Shown here piece after piece: positions 24,573 to 36,789 of a stretch of 64,000 bases of DNA (its first letter is position 1; each line of letters opens with the position of its first letter). A program made the position numbers and the translations under genes. The notes beneath the pieces were generated by a model. The model made no database searches, was not told the DNA's origin, and was given only the letters and a program-made list of their open reading frames with translations. This stretch comes from Hypomyces perniciosus (Eukaryota > Ascomycota > Sordariomycetes > Hypocreales > Hypocreaceae), in the NCBI GenBank assembly GCA_008477525.1, contig SPDT01000007.1, forward strand, positions 5,952,001 to 6,016,000, written 5' to 3'.

Positions 24573-25084
24573 ATGGCCGCAGAAGACAACAAAGCAATAA
24601 CACCAACCTCAAAATCCATAACCGAGCACCTAAACGATTGGGGCTGTAAGTTCCCATCTCACTCGTCTCCAACCTCAACTTCCACAAGCATTCAAACTTA
24701 TACTAACTCCTCCCAGCATCTTCTCTCCCTCCCTCCCTCCTCGCAACCCTCATCACCGCCCTCCACGCCCGTCCAGCCCATCCCCTCGCCCTCATCCTCT
24801 TCCCCCCTCCCCTCCTCTTCTCATCTTACCTCAACCTCGCCGGCTACCCAACCGCCAGCGCCGGTCTCGCCGCCGCCTGGTCGGGCCTCTACGCGCTCCT
24901 CGCGCTGCGCCGGCGCCAATCTCTGCGTGCCAAGTTCTCCATCAGAGGGGTGGTGCGGGGAGCGGCGATTGGGCTGGGCACGGCGAATTGCGTGGCTGGT
25001 GGGTGGGTGTATTTTCATGGGAGTAAGGAGAGGGATAGGGAGGAGAGATTGAAGCGGAATCGGTGGGGGCAGTATGAGGACTGA
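24573..25084 (+). CDS. Small membrane protein, unrecognised
   Basis: Exons 24573-24645 and 24717-25084 (intron GTAAGT..CCCAG with a TACTAAC branch site) join in phase 1 to give 146 aa. The protein starts MAAEDNKAITPTSKSITEHL and has hydrophobic segments around LPPSLLATLITALHA, HPLALILFPPPLLFSSYL and GLAAAWSGLYALLAL. A glycine-rich stretch (GAAIGLGTANCVAGGWVYF) precedes a charged end (KERDREERLKRNRWGQYED). The layout suggests an organelle membrane protein, perhaps mitochondrial, but I cannot name the family. The excellent splice signals and the compositional change at the junction support a real gene. Confidence 0.72.
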
Positions 25085-25933
25085 AACGGGCTTCTAGTGA
25101 GAAAGATGCGTGGGAGATATGTGCTGGAATGGTGTGCTTTATTAAGCTGAGATGAGATGAATGTGTACGATTATTTGGTTTGGGCTGCATGATGTATGTG
25201 ATCCGGTGGCACAGAAGGAATGGAAAGCAAAAAGAATTGGAACCAAGGGCAGGGCATGTTAAATCGCCAAGAGGAATATCGAGAGTCGTCACCATGTGGA
25301 TGGGCAAAACACGAGCATCATCGGGCACATGAGTGACCTCGACGATCTGATATATTACCGCTGTTTACTATCAATAGAGTCCCGAACACATCTTCACGCT
25401 GAAGATACTCTAAAGCGGTGCAACCCCAACGCATTACGGGGTGCAAGCCGTATCCTACGCCGGCGCTCTTCGCTTCTTGGCGTCTATGCTGTTACTTGGT
25501 AATACAATGCTTCGTGAGCATAAATCTTCTCCCTCAAACGCCATTAAAAACATAAGAAAAAGACACAACTGATAAACCCAGTCCTCTGTGACTCGAGTTC
25601 CTCTTATTTCGCCGCCCGTCTGATCAAACGCCGTCATGGGTCATCTCAGCTCTTGAGATCCAGTGACCCACAATAACCCCTTCCCATATCTTTGAATGCA
25701 AAGTAATCCTCATTCTGATACCCCAAGCCAGCTGGGGAAGGTCCCCGCTCATGTAAAACATTCAACTTTCATCTCATGGCCTACCCACTCTAAGCCTGTA
25801 CAAGCGTCATATCAAGCCAACATTTCGTGTTCTGTGGCACCTCATCGGATGGTTGGCACATGCTGATAGAATATTGGCACCCTATTGCCTCCTTTGGTGC
25901 AGGTGCCAACTGACGTTGCCACACATATGGCTT
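25085..25933. other. Intergenic region between converging genes
   Basis: It holds the 3' flanks of the small membrane protein gene and the phosphatase gene. No gene is supported. Confidence 0.5.
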
Positions 25934-26947
25934 TTAGTTGGGTAATTGATTTGATGTGACTATCCGAGAACCAGACACCAGCCAAATGGTCATCACCAGT
26001 GTTGAGAAGAGAAGAGTCCTCAGAAATGACCTTATTTGCAGAAAGGTGAATCGCGACGATCCAGTGCTGAATGTGCGTATTGATGGTGACTCCAAAGGAC
26101 TCATCTGAAATGAAGTGATGTAGTCGATGTCGCATTCCCGGACCTTGGGAGTGGCGTAGGTCTTGTACTCATCAATAACCTTGTCAAGATCCCAGCCGGA
26201 AATTTTGCGCACAGCGGCGACAACACAGCCGGTACGGTGCTTTCCATGGTTGCAATGGAGGAGCAGAGGGTAGTTTCGCTGATCGAGGATCACATGGAGA
26301 ATCGATGACATGGTGCTAGATGGAATTGGCGCCTTTTTGGTACCTTTCATGTTGAAGACGATTTGCCTGATGTCACTGGAAGCAACAAACGAATTGAGCT
26401 CATGGTCGGTTTCATCCCTTTTCACCAATGTGCTGTTTCATGATTAGCACTCAGCAGAAAAAAATGTGGGGGGTAATAGAAAATAGGCCACATACACTAT
26501 CGTTTTCAGCTTCAAGCCCTGTAGGAAGCCGTAGTCCTCAGCCTTGGGATAGCTGCTTCGGTAAACACCTGGAATTACGACTCCAAAATTGTGAGGCCGC
26601 CCCTCCATGGGCGCTGGCGGATATTCCAGGCATTGGCTTGTAGCAGAGGCCATTAGCGGCCCTGTGGCTGACATCTTGCGGAATCCAGACAGCACCGAGA
26701 GGCAAGGCTCTTTTCGAGATGCCTCGTTTGTCTGAGAGGGCGAGTTAGACACCTCGTGATTGAACGGCACTCCGTTCTTGGAATCTTCTGCTTCTGCCTT
26801 CTTCGTCGCTCGTAACAAGTCTTCCGTGGGGTAATTGCGAGAGTTTTGTCGGGATGAGTGGGATTTCTCAACAGATTGACAATCCCCGTCTGTTTGATCC
26901 TTCACCCCGTCAATTTTTTGTAGACGTGAACTCCTCCTAGATGTCAT
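25934..26947 (-). CDS. Siw14/Oca-type dual-specificity phosphatase
   Basis: Exons 26947-26496 and 26432-25934 join in phase 2 (intron GTATGT..ACAG) to give 316 aa; the junction reads KTIVTLVKRDETD. The N-terminal 100 residues are polar and low in complexity. The catalytic region opens with NFGVVIPGVYRSSYP and contains the P-loop HCNHGKHRTGC (Cys and Arg of HCx5R), then RKISGWDLDKVIDEY. This arrangement is that of fungal Siw14/Oca1-like phosphatases; yeast Siw14 removes a phosphate from inositol pyrophosphates. A hydrophobic segment near the end (TLLFSTLVMTIWLVSG) may anchor it to a membrane. The precise subfamily cannot be settled by eye. Confidence 0.9.
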
Positions 26948-29900
26948 TCGATCGAGTATATTTTTCTTGTATCCTGTCGTATGTCCACTCTGACGTTCTG
27001 TTTAACCACTGTAGTGTGGGTCGAGAAAGACGGGAGAGGGGGAGATTGAGTTTTTGCGTCGACGATGTCGAAAGAATGAGGGGAGGAGTCGTAGGGAGAG
27101 CTATATGTCGGAGAGAATCGGGGTCGATGAATTTCTGGGGAGGAAAGCGAGGTATCGTGAAGTTGAGTTTGGATTAGAGTTCTGGGAGAAGCACCACTGG
27201 GTTTAGCCAGTCAGCCAGTGCTGGTCGTGCGAAATCGCAGGGCCTAAAGAAGGCTGAGATTCCTGCGAAAGGAAACAAGCTGGACCAGTAACACCATCTT
27301 GTCGAGTGTGGAGGAGAAAAGAAGGAGTGTGTGAGGAGAAAGGAGTTCAGGGACAGCTCAGGCTGGAAGAAGAAGCAGATCGCGTGTGATGGATTTGTGG
27401 GAGTGGGAGATATTGGTTTTGGGGAAGCAGAGCAAGAACTGAGACAAGGTTTCGATGACATGGGGAACAAAGCCTAGTCCTGGACCGATCTGAGGGGTAC
27501 GTACAGTGCGCAGAGGGAAAAGTACTAACCTGAGACCCGACCACTGCGCTGAAAGGCCAACCTCACAGGTACTGTACCTCGCACCTAGTAGCAGTACCTC
27601 TAGTCAATGTGGCCGGAACTGGTGGATCGCGGTGGGACTGCATGTGGAGAGTGGGGTGCAGACAGTGCACACGCCATTGCAGGCCACTGCTACAGTGGGT
27701 GGACTTTGCGGTGTCGCGCTTCAGGAGGTACAGGTACTACTAGTGGTACTACCAGTACTGCTCCGTACTTCGTACCCCGTGCTGCTTCCAGGGCACTCTC
27801 GCCTCGCCATTCCCGCTGGAAGCTTAGACTGTTCAGTGGACCGACGACGGTGGTGTGCTTGTGCCGACCTGCCCGTGGAGCAACGCCACGGCAGCGCTAC
27901 GGATCCACTGATGTGACCATTGCACGTCAATTGTTAGTGCATTGTGCCGATGATCTCGAGAGAGCCCACGGCTTTCGGGTACCCAGTACTCTGCAGTATG
28001 TAGTTTCAGGGCGAATGGCGAGGTACTGGTACGGCCTTCACGGGTTTTGACCGGTCTGCACAAGCAAATGCAGACCAATAATGTTGAGAGCAATAGCACA
28101 GCGATCGTAAGGTTTTGTTTGGTTGGCGTGTGCATCGTCAGCGCGAGTTGGCAACTGGGCACACGAGCGAAGGGAAAAAAAAAGCTGGTGGCTTAGAGGC
28201 ATCATGTGCCTGTCCATGTGAATGAAGCCTCGTTGCATGTGCCTTTCCTTCGGCAATCCTAATCAAGAAGTGTATGACTGGTCCTAATTATGCCATACGG
28301 GGCATCCCGTGCTTGATAATACACGGATTATACGGAAGATATTCGACAGCTGACGACAACAAGGAGAGGAGGCGAGACGAGGCGAGGCGAGGAAAAAAGG
28401 ATTGGAGAACTGTACGGAGTAGAGCTCAGACATACTGTACGAGTATACAGTGTTAGGCACTGTACACGGTACAGGTACCATTAGCAGACAGGCCACTGGA
28501 AACGGTGGCTCCAGGTCCAGACGGCAGGGAATCTCCAACTTCTGCGGCTGGACCCTGACCCTGAGATGGATGCATTCCATTTTCATCTCTTTCGTCATCT
28601 GGTCATTATGAGCAATGCCGTGAGCCAGAGGCACGCAGAGGCAGAGGCAGATGCAGCCAATGGTGCTAATATTAGCATCCAGATAGTGTCATCCCCTGCG
28701 GAATGCCCATTAGCCAATTCCACCAGTGTTCGGTGAATCTTGGCTGACGAATGTGCCGATGTGTTTGGCCAAGCACATCGTCAAGGCTGTCAAGACTCAA
28801 CAGATGCCAAAAAGCCACTGCGTGTGGGGGTTCAGCGCTAAATCTCCATTGAAGGGTACCAAATCTCGCTTCTTCGGTGCCAAGTATGGAGCAGTGCACT
28901 ACGAGTAGTATGTAGCAGTACAGAGTAGTAGTTAGTATATTTCGTATGAGACTAGTACTACGAACTTGAAGCATCCACATGGGATGGGTAAGGCGATTCA
29001 ATGCATGTGTGCGCTGATGTTATGAATTATGCTGCAGGCTTATGGTCATGCGCGTCCACATGTCAGGCATTGGATGCATTGGAACAGCTCATAATAAATC
29101 TTTTCCCCGTTTGTGGGCTCCCAAATCGGGATTTTCCTGCGTGCGTGGATTACGCCCGGGAGCTGAGTACTAGGTACCTAGTATTACCTTTAATAGCATC
29201 CAGCTTGCTTTGTGTAGGTGGTAGTACTTTGTACGTACGGAGTGTTCCGTCAGAATTGTTAGTAAGAATACTACTCGTCATTTCGTCTTGAAAGGGACTT
29301 TGGTCCGTTGGCGATGGCGGACCACCGTCTGTCTACCAATAGTGGTAGTACTACTAGTACAGAGAGGTACGAAGTACGCCAGAATCGTAATTACGGGAGC
29401 TCGGCGATCGAGCCGTCCATACTCGTAGATTGATTTGATCTGCTGCTTCGTACTCCGTACTCCGCACCGTATTAGTACAAATACTTTGTCCGGAGTAACT
29501 CTCTCTACTCCGTAGTACATACGGAGTACTTCGTACATAGCTCCAAAACTGCACAGCACAGTATCTCCGGCCCTTTTGACTTTGTGCAGCACGGCAATTG
29601 CTTTGTCACTTCATTACGAATCCACTAAACGCCACCTTTCGACACGAAAAGCCTCGGTGCCTGTTTTTCGTTTATTAAATCATCTATTATTGTTTTGTCG
29701 TGTCATGTCGTGTCGTGTGCTCAACTACTAGACACGGCATGTTTTTGATTAAATACGATGTCATCACTTGTCACAGACATATACATACATAATACTACTC
29801 TGTACTCCGTACTCGTAGACGCGCCGGATGCGGCGGCTTCCGGCACCGACGTCAGTGAACGCAAAAGTACATTCCATCAAAAACATTTGTTGAGCCACTG

Positions 29901-31274
29901 CAGACATATACTGCGTACTCCTATTCATCAAGTGTTTTTACTTACCGCTAGAGCAGCTCCATCTCTTCTTCATCAGCACTATCTAACGGAGTTCGGCATC
30001 GCAGTACGTACCCCAATAATCCGAAACTGATGCCAAAAAGACGACCGAGCAGAGAGAAAAAAAAAATCTTTTTTCCCTGCGTTGGCGCGAAACACGCGAC
30101 AAGCTACCGCTTTTCGTTACCGAGCTAATAATAATATGCAAGCTGGAACAAGCTGGAACAAGGCCACCAAAAATATTCATCAGCATTCCGCTCTTCCGCA
30201 CTATGCCAATCGATCAATGATGAAGAATGGACTTTTCGCTGACCCAACAAACAGCATTGTCAAAACAACAGGTATTTCTGCACTCCGTACGGAGTATCTG
30301 CTTCGTAGTCGGAAACAACTCCTGAATGCCATTTAGCTTGATCTTGCAGATCCTATGGAAATGCATGTAGTATGTACATAGTATCTATGCAGCCCTTTTC
30401 TCAGCGGCGTCTGTAGGCTGGGTCCTAATACGACCATGCGGTGAATCACGCGAGCATCACTCCGTTCCTGGATGAAGAGCGAAAGAACACATTGTCTATG
30501 AAGTATATACTTCGTACTCCGTATAATAACCCATCATAGATAGGTGCGGATGCTCTGTATCCCTTTCTAAAGGACATTCAAGATGATTTTGTGCTGCCAG
30601 TGAGTGACTTGCTCCCACTCAACTGCTCAGCCGCCTCCTTACGAGTGCATTCTCTCCCTGCTCATCACTCCTTCAGCCTTCTTCATTGTCGATCATTACG
30701 AGTACACCGTCAGCCGTGTGTACACAGCGGGGGATTGCAACCCTGCTCGCCGACCTTGAATTTCCATTGCCACCCGCATTGGGGTGTTCTTGGCGGGAAG
30801 AACTTGTTGGCATAATATGTAATATTATATCCAGCAAGAGCAAAACGCGGCCCTCATTGTCCAAACATCATCTTCACATTCAGTTGTTCCAGAGATAGGC
30901 TTGCTGTCTCGGATTTTCCGTTTATTATTTCCTCATCTTTCGCCCAGATTATGACTTCATCTTGAGGACTATCATCCCCTCCAAGATATTGTTAAGAGTT
31001 CCACCATATCTCCCGCGATACACTAACAGCCCCCTTTAGTCCGTGATCATCCGTGTTGTGCTCCACCAACAATAACTGCTCCTTTGGTCGAAATGCCGGA
31101 CTTATTCCCGCGTTTGCGGAGTCGCGATGACCCCGGGGTTCGGCAGTGGGGGCTTATATTGCTTCGAAAGTCGATTAGAAATTTAGAATGCTTGCGTCTT
31201 GAATGTGGACGGATGTCCATGTTTATTATCCCGTGATTGTGAAATGGATTGCCTCGTCGTCATCTCGAAAGGCA
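26948..31274. other. 4.3 kb gene desert
   Basis: No gene is supported. It contains the phosphatase promoter, dense TACTCCGTA/TACGGAGTA copies (29440-29540, 30282-30297, 30505-30525), a tandem AAGCTGGAAC pair near 30140 and GTACC/GTAC-rich patches. Long frames around 27500-28050 have no motifs and overlap on both strands. Confidence 0.55.
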
Positions 31275-32711
31275 ATGGCGAAACAGCGAGATCAAGATGA
31301 ACACGCTCATGCAGGCGTCGTCGTAGGACCCGTATCCGATGAGCCATTCGCGACTCCAGTCCTCAATGAGCAAGATGATGTCTTTCCAGATGGCGGATTG
31401 CAAGCATGGCTTCAAGTTGCAGCATCCTTCGCTTTATACTTCAATCACTTGTACGCATATCCCCGTAAACCACCTACATACAGTCCTCATGGCTAACTCC
31501 CATTCAGAGGTCTTCTCAACAGCTTCGGCGTCTTCCAATCCTACTACCAAACCTCCTTGCTCCAATCATCATCCCCCTCTGCCATCTCCTGGATCGGCTC
31601 CGTCCAAATCTTCTGCCTCATGGCCCTCGGCGCCATCATCGGCCCCTTGTACGATATGGGCTACTGCCGCGCCCTCCTCATCATCGGCACGCTCCTCGTC
31701 ACCCTGGGCTTCATGTTCACCAGCATAAGCACGCAGTACTGGCAGATCCTCCTTGCTCAGGGGATCTGCATCGGCCTAGGTACATGCTGTCTCTCCATCC
31801 CGAGCATCGCCATTGTGCCCGCGTACTTCAAGAGGCGCAGAGCGAGAGCCATGGGCCTCGCTACTGTGGGCAGTGGTCTTGGATCAACGGTCTATCCGTT
31901 GCTGTTTCAGAACTTGCAAGCCAAGTTGGGCTTTGGATGGGCCATGCGAGTTATGGGCTTCATAGCGTGTATCATGTGCATATTCGCTATTCTCGTCATT
32001 CGACCTCGTAGCAGTAGCAAAAAACCAGAATGGCAACAGGGCGGCTTCTCGATCCGCTGGTTCTGAGATTCTTCCGCGCTCAAGGAACAGACTTACATCC
32101 TCTACTGCATCGCCATCTTCTTCAACAACCTAGCCTTCTTTAACCCCCCTTACTACTTACAAAGTTTCAGTCTCTCGCATGGCATGCAAGGCCTCGCTTT
32201 GGCCAATTATCTCGTCACCATACTCAACGCCTCCTCAATCCCCGGGCGTATCCTCCCCTCCATCGTGGCAGATAAATTCGGCTCCCTAGACACATACGTC
32301 GTCGTCTGCGCCCTCAGCAGCGCCAGCGTGTTCTACTGGATCAGCGTGACCAACACGGCCGGCAACATCGCCTTCGCGGTGCTCTACGGCTTCTGGTCCG
32401 GCAGTGTTGTCTCTCTCGGCTCCGTTGTCCTCGCGGCAATAACACCAGACATGAGCCGTCTGGGCACACGACTGGGCATGGTCTCTGTAATCAAGGGTGT
32501 GGGATCTCTTGTCGGCCCGCCGATTTCGGGCGCGATTCTGAGCAGCACGGGCAATTATCTCGGGATCCAGCTTTTCGCAGCGGTTGGGATTATGTTGACG
32601 TCGTTGTTTTCACTGGTTTTGCGGTTGGTGATTGCGAGAAGACTGTTTAAGTCCATTAGGGATGATGATGTAGCGTATGCTGAGGCAAATCGTCAGACGA
32701 GCCAGAAATGA
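31275..32711 (+). pseudogene. MFS monocarboxylate-type transporter with an internal stop
   Basis: Exons 31275-31450 and 31508-32711 (intron GTACGC..TTCAG) join in phase 2 and read GGLQAWLQVAASFALYFNHL then GLLNSFGVFQSYYQ, the hallmark start of fungal monocarboxylate-porter-like MFS proteins. The frame stays open for about twelve membrane segments, except for one TGA at 32064-32066 in the central cytoplasmic loop (IRWF-stop-DSSALKEQ). Without it the protein would be 459 aa, a normal length. Other family features such as AMGLATVGSGLGS and the second half (LVTILNASSIPGR, VGPPISGAIL) are intact. No intron with acceptable signals removes the stop. It is either a recent pseudogene, a sequencing error or, less likely, a readthrough case. 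Confidence 0.78.
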
Positions 32712-32970
32712 AAAGTGTCTCTGACCATATATAGTGTTGGGGTGGCCTTGGTATCAACACCCTCGAGATATCTATTCTCAATCAAGAATACCCATTCTAT
32801 GTGTCTTTTCCCCACCGTGAAACTCCATATCTACGCCTCATACACCATCGCCGTCGCTGTCCGTACCCACCGGCTCTCCCAAGAAACCACCCAATCCTAC
32901 TAACACATTGACTGTATTCCAGAAATTAACCTCCGAAACGGCAAAAACAAAACTCTAACAGTGAGCGTCT

Positions 32971-35167
32971 TCACATAACATACTCCCAAACCTGATGCCC
33001 CAGCATCAATGCCAGAACACCTGTTCCATACCAAGTCACCTCGCCCTCACCCGTCCATACCTGCCATGCAGTCCAGCACACAGTGCTGAGCTCTACAACA
33101 CTGAGCGCTGAGGTGACATATGCAGACGCATCAGCCAGGAGGTGCCGACTTGAGTTTCCAATGCTGTGGATGGCGATTATACCGGCAAGTGAAAGGGTTA
33201 CGAGCTGAGCTTCTTTGAGGTAGGGAATAGTGGCGAACGAGAGGAGGAGCCATAGTGGTACTAGAGCAGCGATGATGCAGAGTTCGTATATTTGTGAGGC
33301 TTGCTTGGTAGGGGAGCTGCTGGTGGCAGCGCCGACAGGAAGAGTGGTTTCTAGAACTTCAGCTTCATCAGTTTCATCCCCTTCTTCGTCGTAGCTGACT
33401 GTGAAACTCTGTCCAAACACATCAGCGAGGGCATCGGCATCATCGCGTTGCTGCGGGGCAAAGAAGCTTGGATTCTTGAAATCGATCCTGTCCGCCTTGG
33501 CAGTCTCATCTCGTCCGTGGATTTGCTCAGCGCGACCACTCTTGAAGTGTAACACTTCATCTTGATCTTCGGGTTGTTTTCTCAGGAGTGGAGCGTTGGG
33601 AGGGTTGCGAAGGCGCTGAGCCGGATTCACTGGCGCCGCGGGGACCTTGTACCAGAAAGGATTGCCGTTTGGCTGGGCGGGAGCTTGACCGAAGGGACGA
33701 GTACCAAGTTTGGAAGGGGTTTCTTGAAAGGCACGGTGAGTAGAAGGATTTGGGACGGGGGACCAGTCCATCGCGTCTGGGTCATGGACCTGCTGCACCT
33801 TTTGAGGCAGAGCCCGTTCTGATAAGCCAAAGTTGCCGAAGGAGAGTGGCGAGTGATTTTGTTTTAGCTGAAACGGGCTTTTGGTGAAGCGAGGAGAGGA
33901 CAATGCATTCTGATCCTGCCGTGTCGAAGGATCTTTGTGTGGTGTATTGTTGGCTGAATCCAATGCTTCGGTGAGAGCCTCGGCAAGAGTTTTAGGCTCC
34001 TCGATCTTGTTGCGAGTTAGCCGAGTTGGTGATGATACTTGGCTTGTTGAGATGGTCCTCTCGGATGGGCCAAATAATGGCGTGGTGTCAACTCTGATAG
34101 ATCTCCTTGCCAGGAAGTATATCTAATCCAAGTCAGTGTAACTGCGACCAATCTAAGGACAAAACTACGTACCAGAACCATGATGCCTGCCATGGCGAAG
34201 TGCGCGCTGAGCTGTGCGCCCTTGGACTGCGCCTTGCCGCCCTGCATATCGAGGACTGAGCTGAACAAATATCGAAAAAAGATAATGAGGCCTTGGAAGG
34301 AGTACCATTGCGTGAATCCCAGCAAATGCCGGGTGAATCCGCGATTGACCTGCACGAAATGGGGATTCCACCACGCAGACAAGAACCCAACCGTGATGCT
34401 CCACTGTATGAGGGTATCAGCAGGAGGTAGAAAAGCAGGCAGACGGTTCAACCAAGTGACAACCATCACTGCAGCACTCTGGTCATCCGGGTCATGCATG
34501 CCGTCCTCACGCTGTCCCAACACACGAGCTATGTTCACCAAATGCCAGAGCATCTGCAGGAGAAACCCACCCCACCACAGCAATCGTCCCACCGCGTTTG
34601 CCAAATCCAGGGGCGTCCTCCTCTTATGGACTCTCCTGTCTCGACTCCTATCCATCATGCGCCTCAAATGGTCTGTCTTTGCGGTGTATCCAGCCTGTTT
34701 TATGCGGCTCTCGACCTTCTCGGCGCACTCGGCGCATACCTGTGGATATCGCTTCTCCAGGTCCTTGCGAAAGCGGTAGTACTTGCGCTCTAGCTCAGCG
34801 TACTCGGGGTGTGAAGGGTCGTCGGGCAGGTATTGCGCCAGGGACGCGGTGAACAGCCGCTGGTTCTTGAGGCATGTGTCGCAGAAGATGTTGTCTGTTG
34901 GGGAGGAGAAAGTAGGTTGGGGAGCGGCGTATTGGTTTGTTGACGAGGTTTCGACGACGGGGGGATCAGTAATCTCGCCATTCTACCAATTGTCAGTATA
35001 TCATGCTACAAAATGAATTGGCGTATGCGGTATATGCAAACCTCGTCTAGGTAATTCGTAGCATCGCAGTTGGCACAGTCAAAGTCGCGTACGAGGCCAT
35101 CGTATTTGATGGTTGAGCGCTTCCCACAGTAGAAGCAACTCAAGTATCTCCCTCGTAATCGCACCAT
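32971..35167 (-). CDS. ima1: Ima1-type inner nuclear membrane protein
   Basis: Exons 35167-35042, 34982-34173 and 34122-32971 are all phase 0 and give 695 aa. The N-terminal Ima1 domain has two zinc-ligand pairs, CFYCGKRS and CANCDATNYLDE, followed by a further CDTCLKN and a CAEC motif. Hydrophobic segments follow (LLWWGGFLLQMLWHLV, WYSFQGLIIFFRYLF, AMAGIMVLIYFLA), then a long disordered linker and three or four more segments near the end (IIAALVPLWLLLSFATIPYL, TGVLALMLGHQVWEYV). Ima1 of fission yeast is an integral inner nuclear membrane protein involved in membrane-chromatin and microtubule organisation. The second intron is short (50 nt) and the first donor is GTTTGC, slightly unusual. It converges on the transporter gene. 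Confidence 0.9.
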
Positions 35168-35602
35168 CTCAGCTCTCCTGGTCGTCAGCAAAAATAGTAA
35201 GCGAGCCTCAAAATGACTGAAGATGTCGGAAAGCTGTTGGCGAACGAATCGGTGAAAGAAATGGGAAAATATGGAGTAGAAGTTGAGATCATACGCTGAT
35301 TCAACGATATGATTCTAGAAAGTCTGGGGATTCTGCCGGGCGGTCGGAGCGGTTTTATGCTCCAGGGCTATTTAGCGGCGCGTTCCAGCAGATCGGCAGC
35401 GCCACCAGGGGTGCTAAGGCTTCGTTCAGGGCTCCACTAAATGCCATGTGTCTTATCACGTCACTGAGCCTCAACATGGAGATAGCAGTCAGTTTACACA
35501 CATCACTCAAGCAGCCGCTTCTCATTTAAACAGAGAATTACTCATCTGTATTTTGTTATAATAAACATACACATACAAAATACGCCCCAAAATGCTGTCA
35601 AC
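35168..35602. promoter_or_regulatory. Bidirectional promoter region of ima1 and dsc3
   Basis: A 435 bp gap between divergent start codons. An A/T-rich patch lies close to the dsc3 start. No defined regulator site can be supported. Confidence 0.45.
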
Positions 35603-36493
35603 ATGACATCTTCATCTCAGCCTCAGCCTCTGTCCTTCAGGTCCCTCCCCTTTCACCTCACCATCCGCTTCTCAAACTCCCTCCCAGACCTGGACTTGGA
35701 CATTCCCTCTCCCCAAACCACCACTGTTCTCTCTCTCAAGCATCTCATTCGAATACGTCTCTCCACACGCAACCGTCTGCGCTTCATCTACCAAGGCCGA
35801 CTCCTTCCCGATGCCTCTGCCCTCAGCTCCGTCATCAAACCGCCTCCTCCACCTCCCTTATCATCCTCCACCCCTCAGAACGACAGTAAGGATAAAGGCA
35901 AAGGCAAAGGCAAAGCGGTAGATGGAGGCATCCAACCCGTGAGGATATACATCAACTGCTCCATTGGCGATGAACTGCCCTCAGAAGACCTCGCCGCTGA
36001 ACAAGCCGCGGCATCTCAACCCCCTGACGAATCCTCATCCAGCGCCACAGGGCATCAACAACCAGGAAACCCTTCCTCATGGACACGTCCCCGGCCAAGA
36101 GGCTTTGACCGCTTATTGCAAGCTGGGTTCACACCCTCTGAAATATCTACCCTGCGCACACAGTTCGCGTCCATTCATACCGAGCGTTTTGCTCCAGATG
36201 AAATGCCCTCCCCCGACTCGCTGCGCAACATGGAGGATGCGTGGATAGACAACAACGCGGGCGAACTTCCTTCTGCAAATAACCCCCTTGAGGACGACTT
36301 TACGGGTATGTCGTCTGTGCTGGATGTGTTGATTCGCGGCATGATGGTTGGATTCTTCTTCCCGTTGGGGAGTATGACTTGGTTGCTGCGATCAGATGTG
36401 TGGAGTGAGAAGTGGCAGATCTTTGTGGGCTCAGGGGTGGTGTTGAGCTTGACGGTGGGAATTGTGATGAGCATTTCCGGAACCAGTCGTTGA
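35603..36493 (+). CDS. dsc3: Dsc3, subunit of the Dsc E3 ubiquitin ligase
   Basis: A single exon of 296 aa. The N-terminal ubiquitin-like domain (about 15-115) contains LTIRFSNSLPDLDLDI and RLRFIYQGRLLPD, interrupted by a low-complexity Pro/Lys insert. The conserved C-terminal part (RGFDRLLQAGFTPSEISTLR, MEDAWIDN) precedes two membrane segments (GMMVGFFFPLGSMTWLL and FVGSGVVLSLTVGIVM). This layout is that of Dsc3, a Golgi or ER membrane subunit of the Dsc ligase, which activates the SREBP sterol and hypoxia regulators by cleavage and also acts in membrane protein quality control. A nearby upstream ATG at 35591 is out of frame and stops after three codons, so 35603 is the start. Confidence 0.9.
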   Translation: MTSSSQPQPLSFRSLPFHLTIRFSNSLPDLDLDIPSPQTTTVLSLKHLIRIRLSTRNRLRFIYQGRLLPDASALSSVIKPPPPPPLSSSTPQNDSKDKGKGKGKAVDGGIQPVRIYINCSIGDELPSEDLAAEQAAASQPPDESSSSATGHQQPGNPSSWTRPRPRGFDRLLQAGFTPSEISTLRTQFASIHTERFAPDEMPSPDSLRNMEDAWIDNNAGELPSANNPLEDDFTGMSSVLDVLIRGMMVGFFFPLGSMTWLLRSDVWSEKWQIFVGSGVVLSLTVGIVMSISGTSR

Positions 36494-36789
36494 AAGCCTC
36501 TCTTTGCTCACGCCTGATAGTTGAAGCTGGTTTGAGAATGATGTAGTGTACGATAGACATGGATGGATGGATGTTGGCGTTTTACGGTATATCATTTTGT
36601 GTCTCTTTGAATTCTAGGCATTCAAAACACCCGAGTCATTATTTTTGACATGAAACGACAGTATTTAGGCAGTACAATGAAACCATGATGTCTGTAAGAC
36701 GTGACACCCACTTTTTGTTCCATGCTTCCAAACTCCACAACCCCGAGATAATGCAAGAAGACGCACAAGAGAGAGACATGAACAATCAT

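Noticed and set aside
24468..25052. Unspliced 194-codon frame over the small membrane gene
   Set aside because: It runs through a strong intron and then in the wrong frame, giving Ser/Pro-rich low-complexity sequence.
27506..28050. Overlapping long frames in the gene desert
   Set aside because: Present on both strands, with GTAC-rich composition and no domain.
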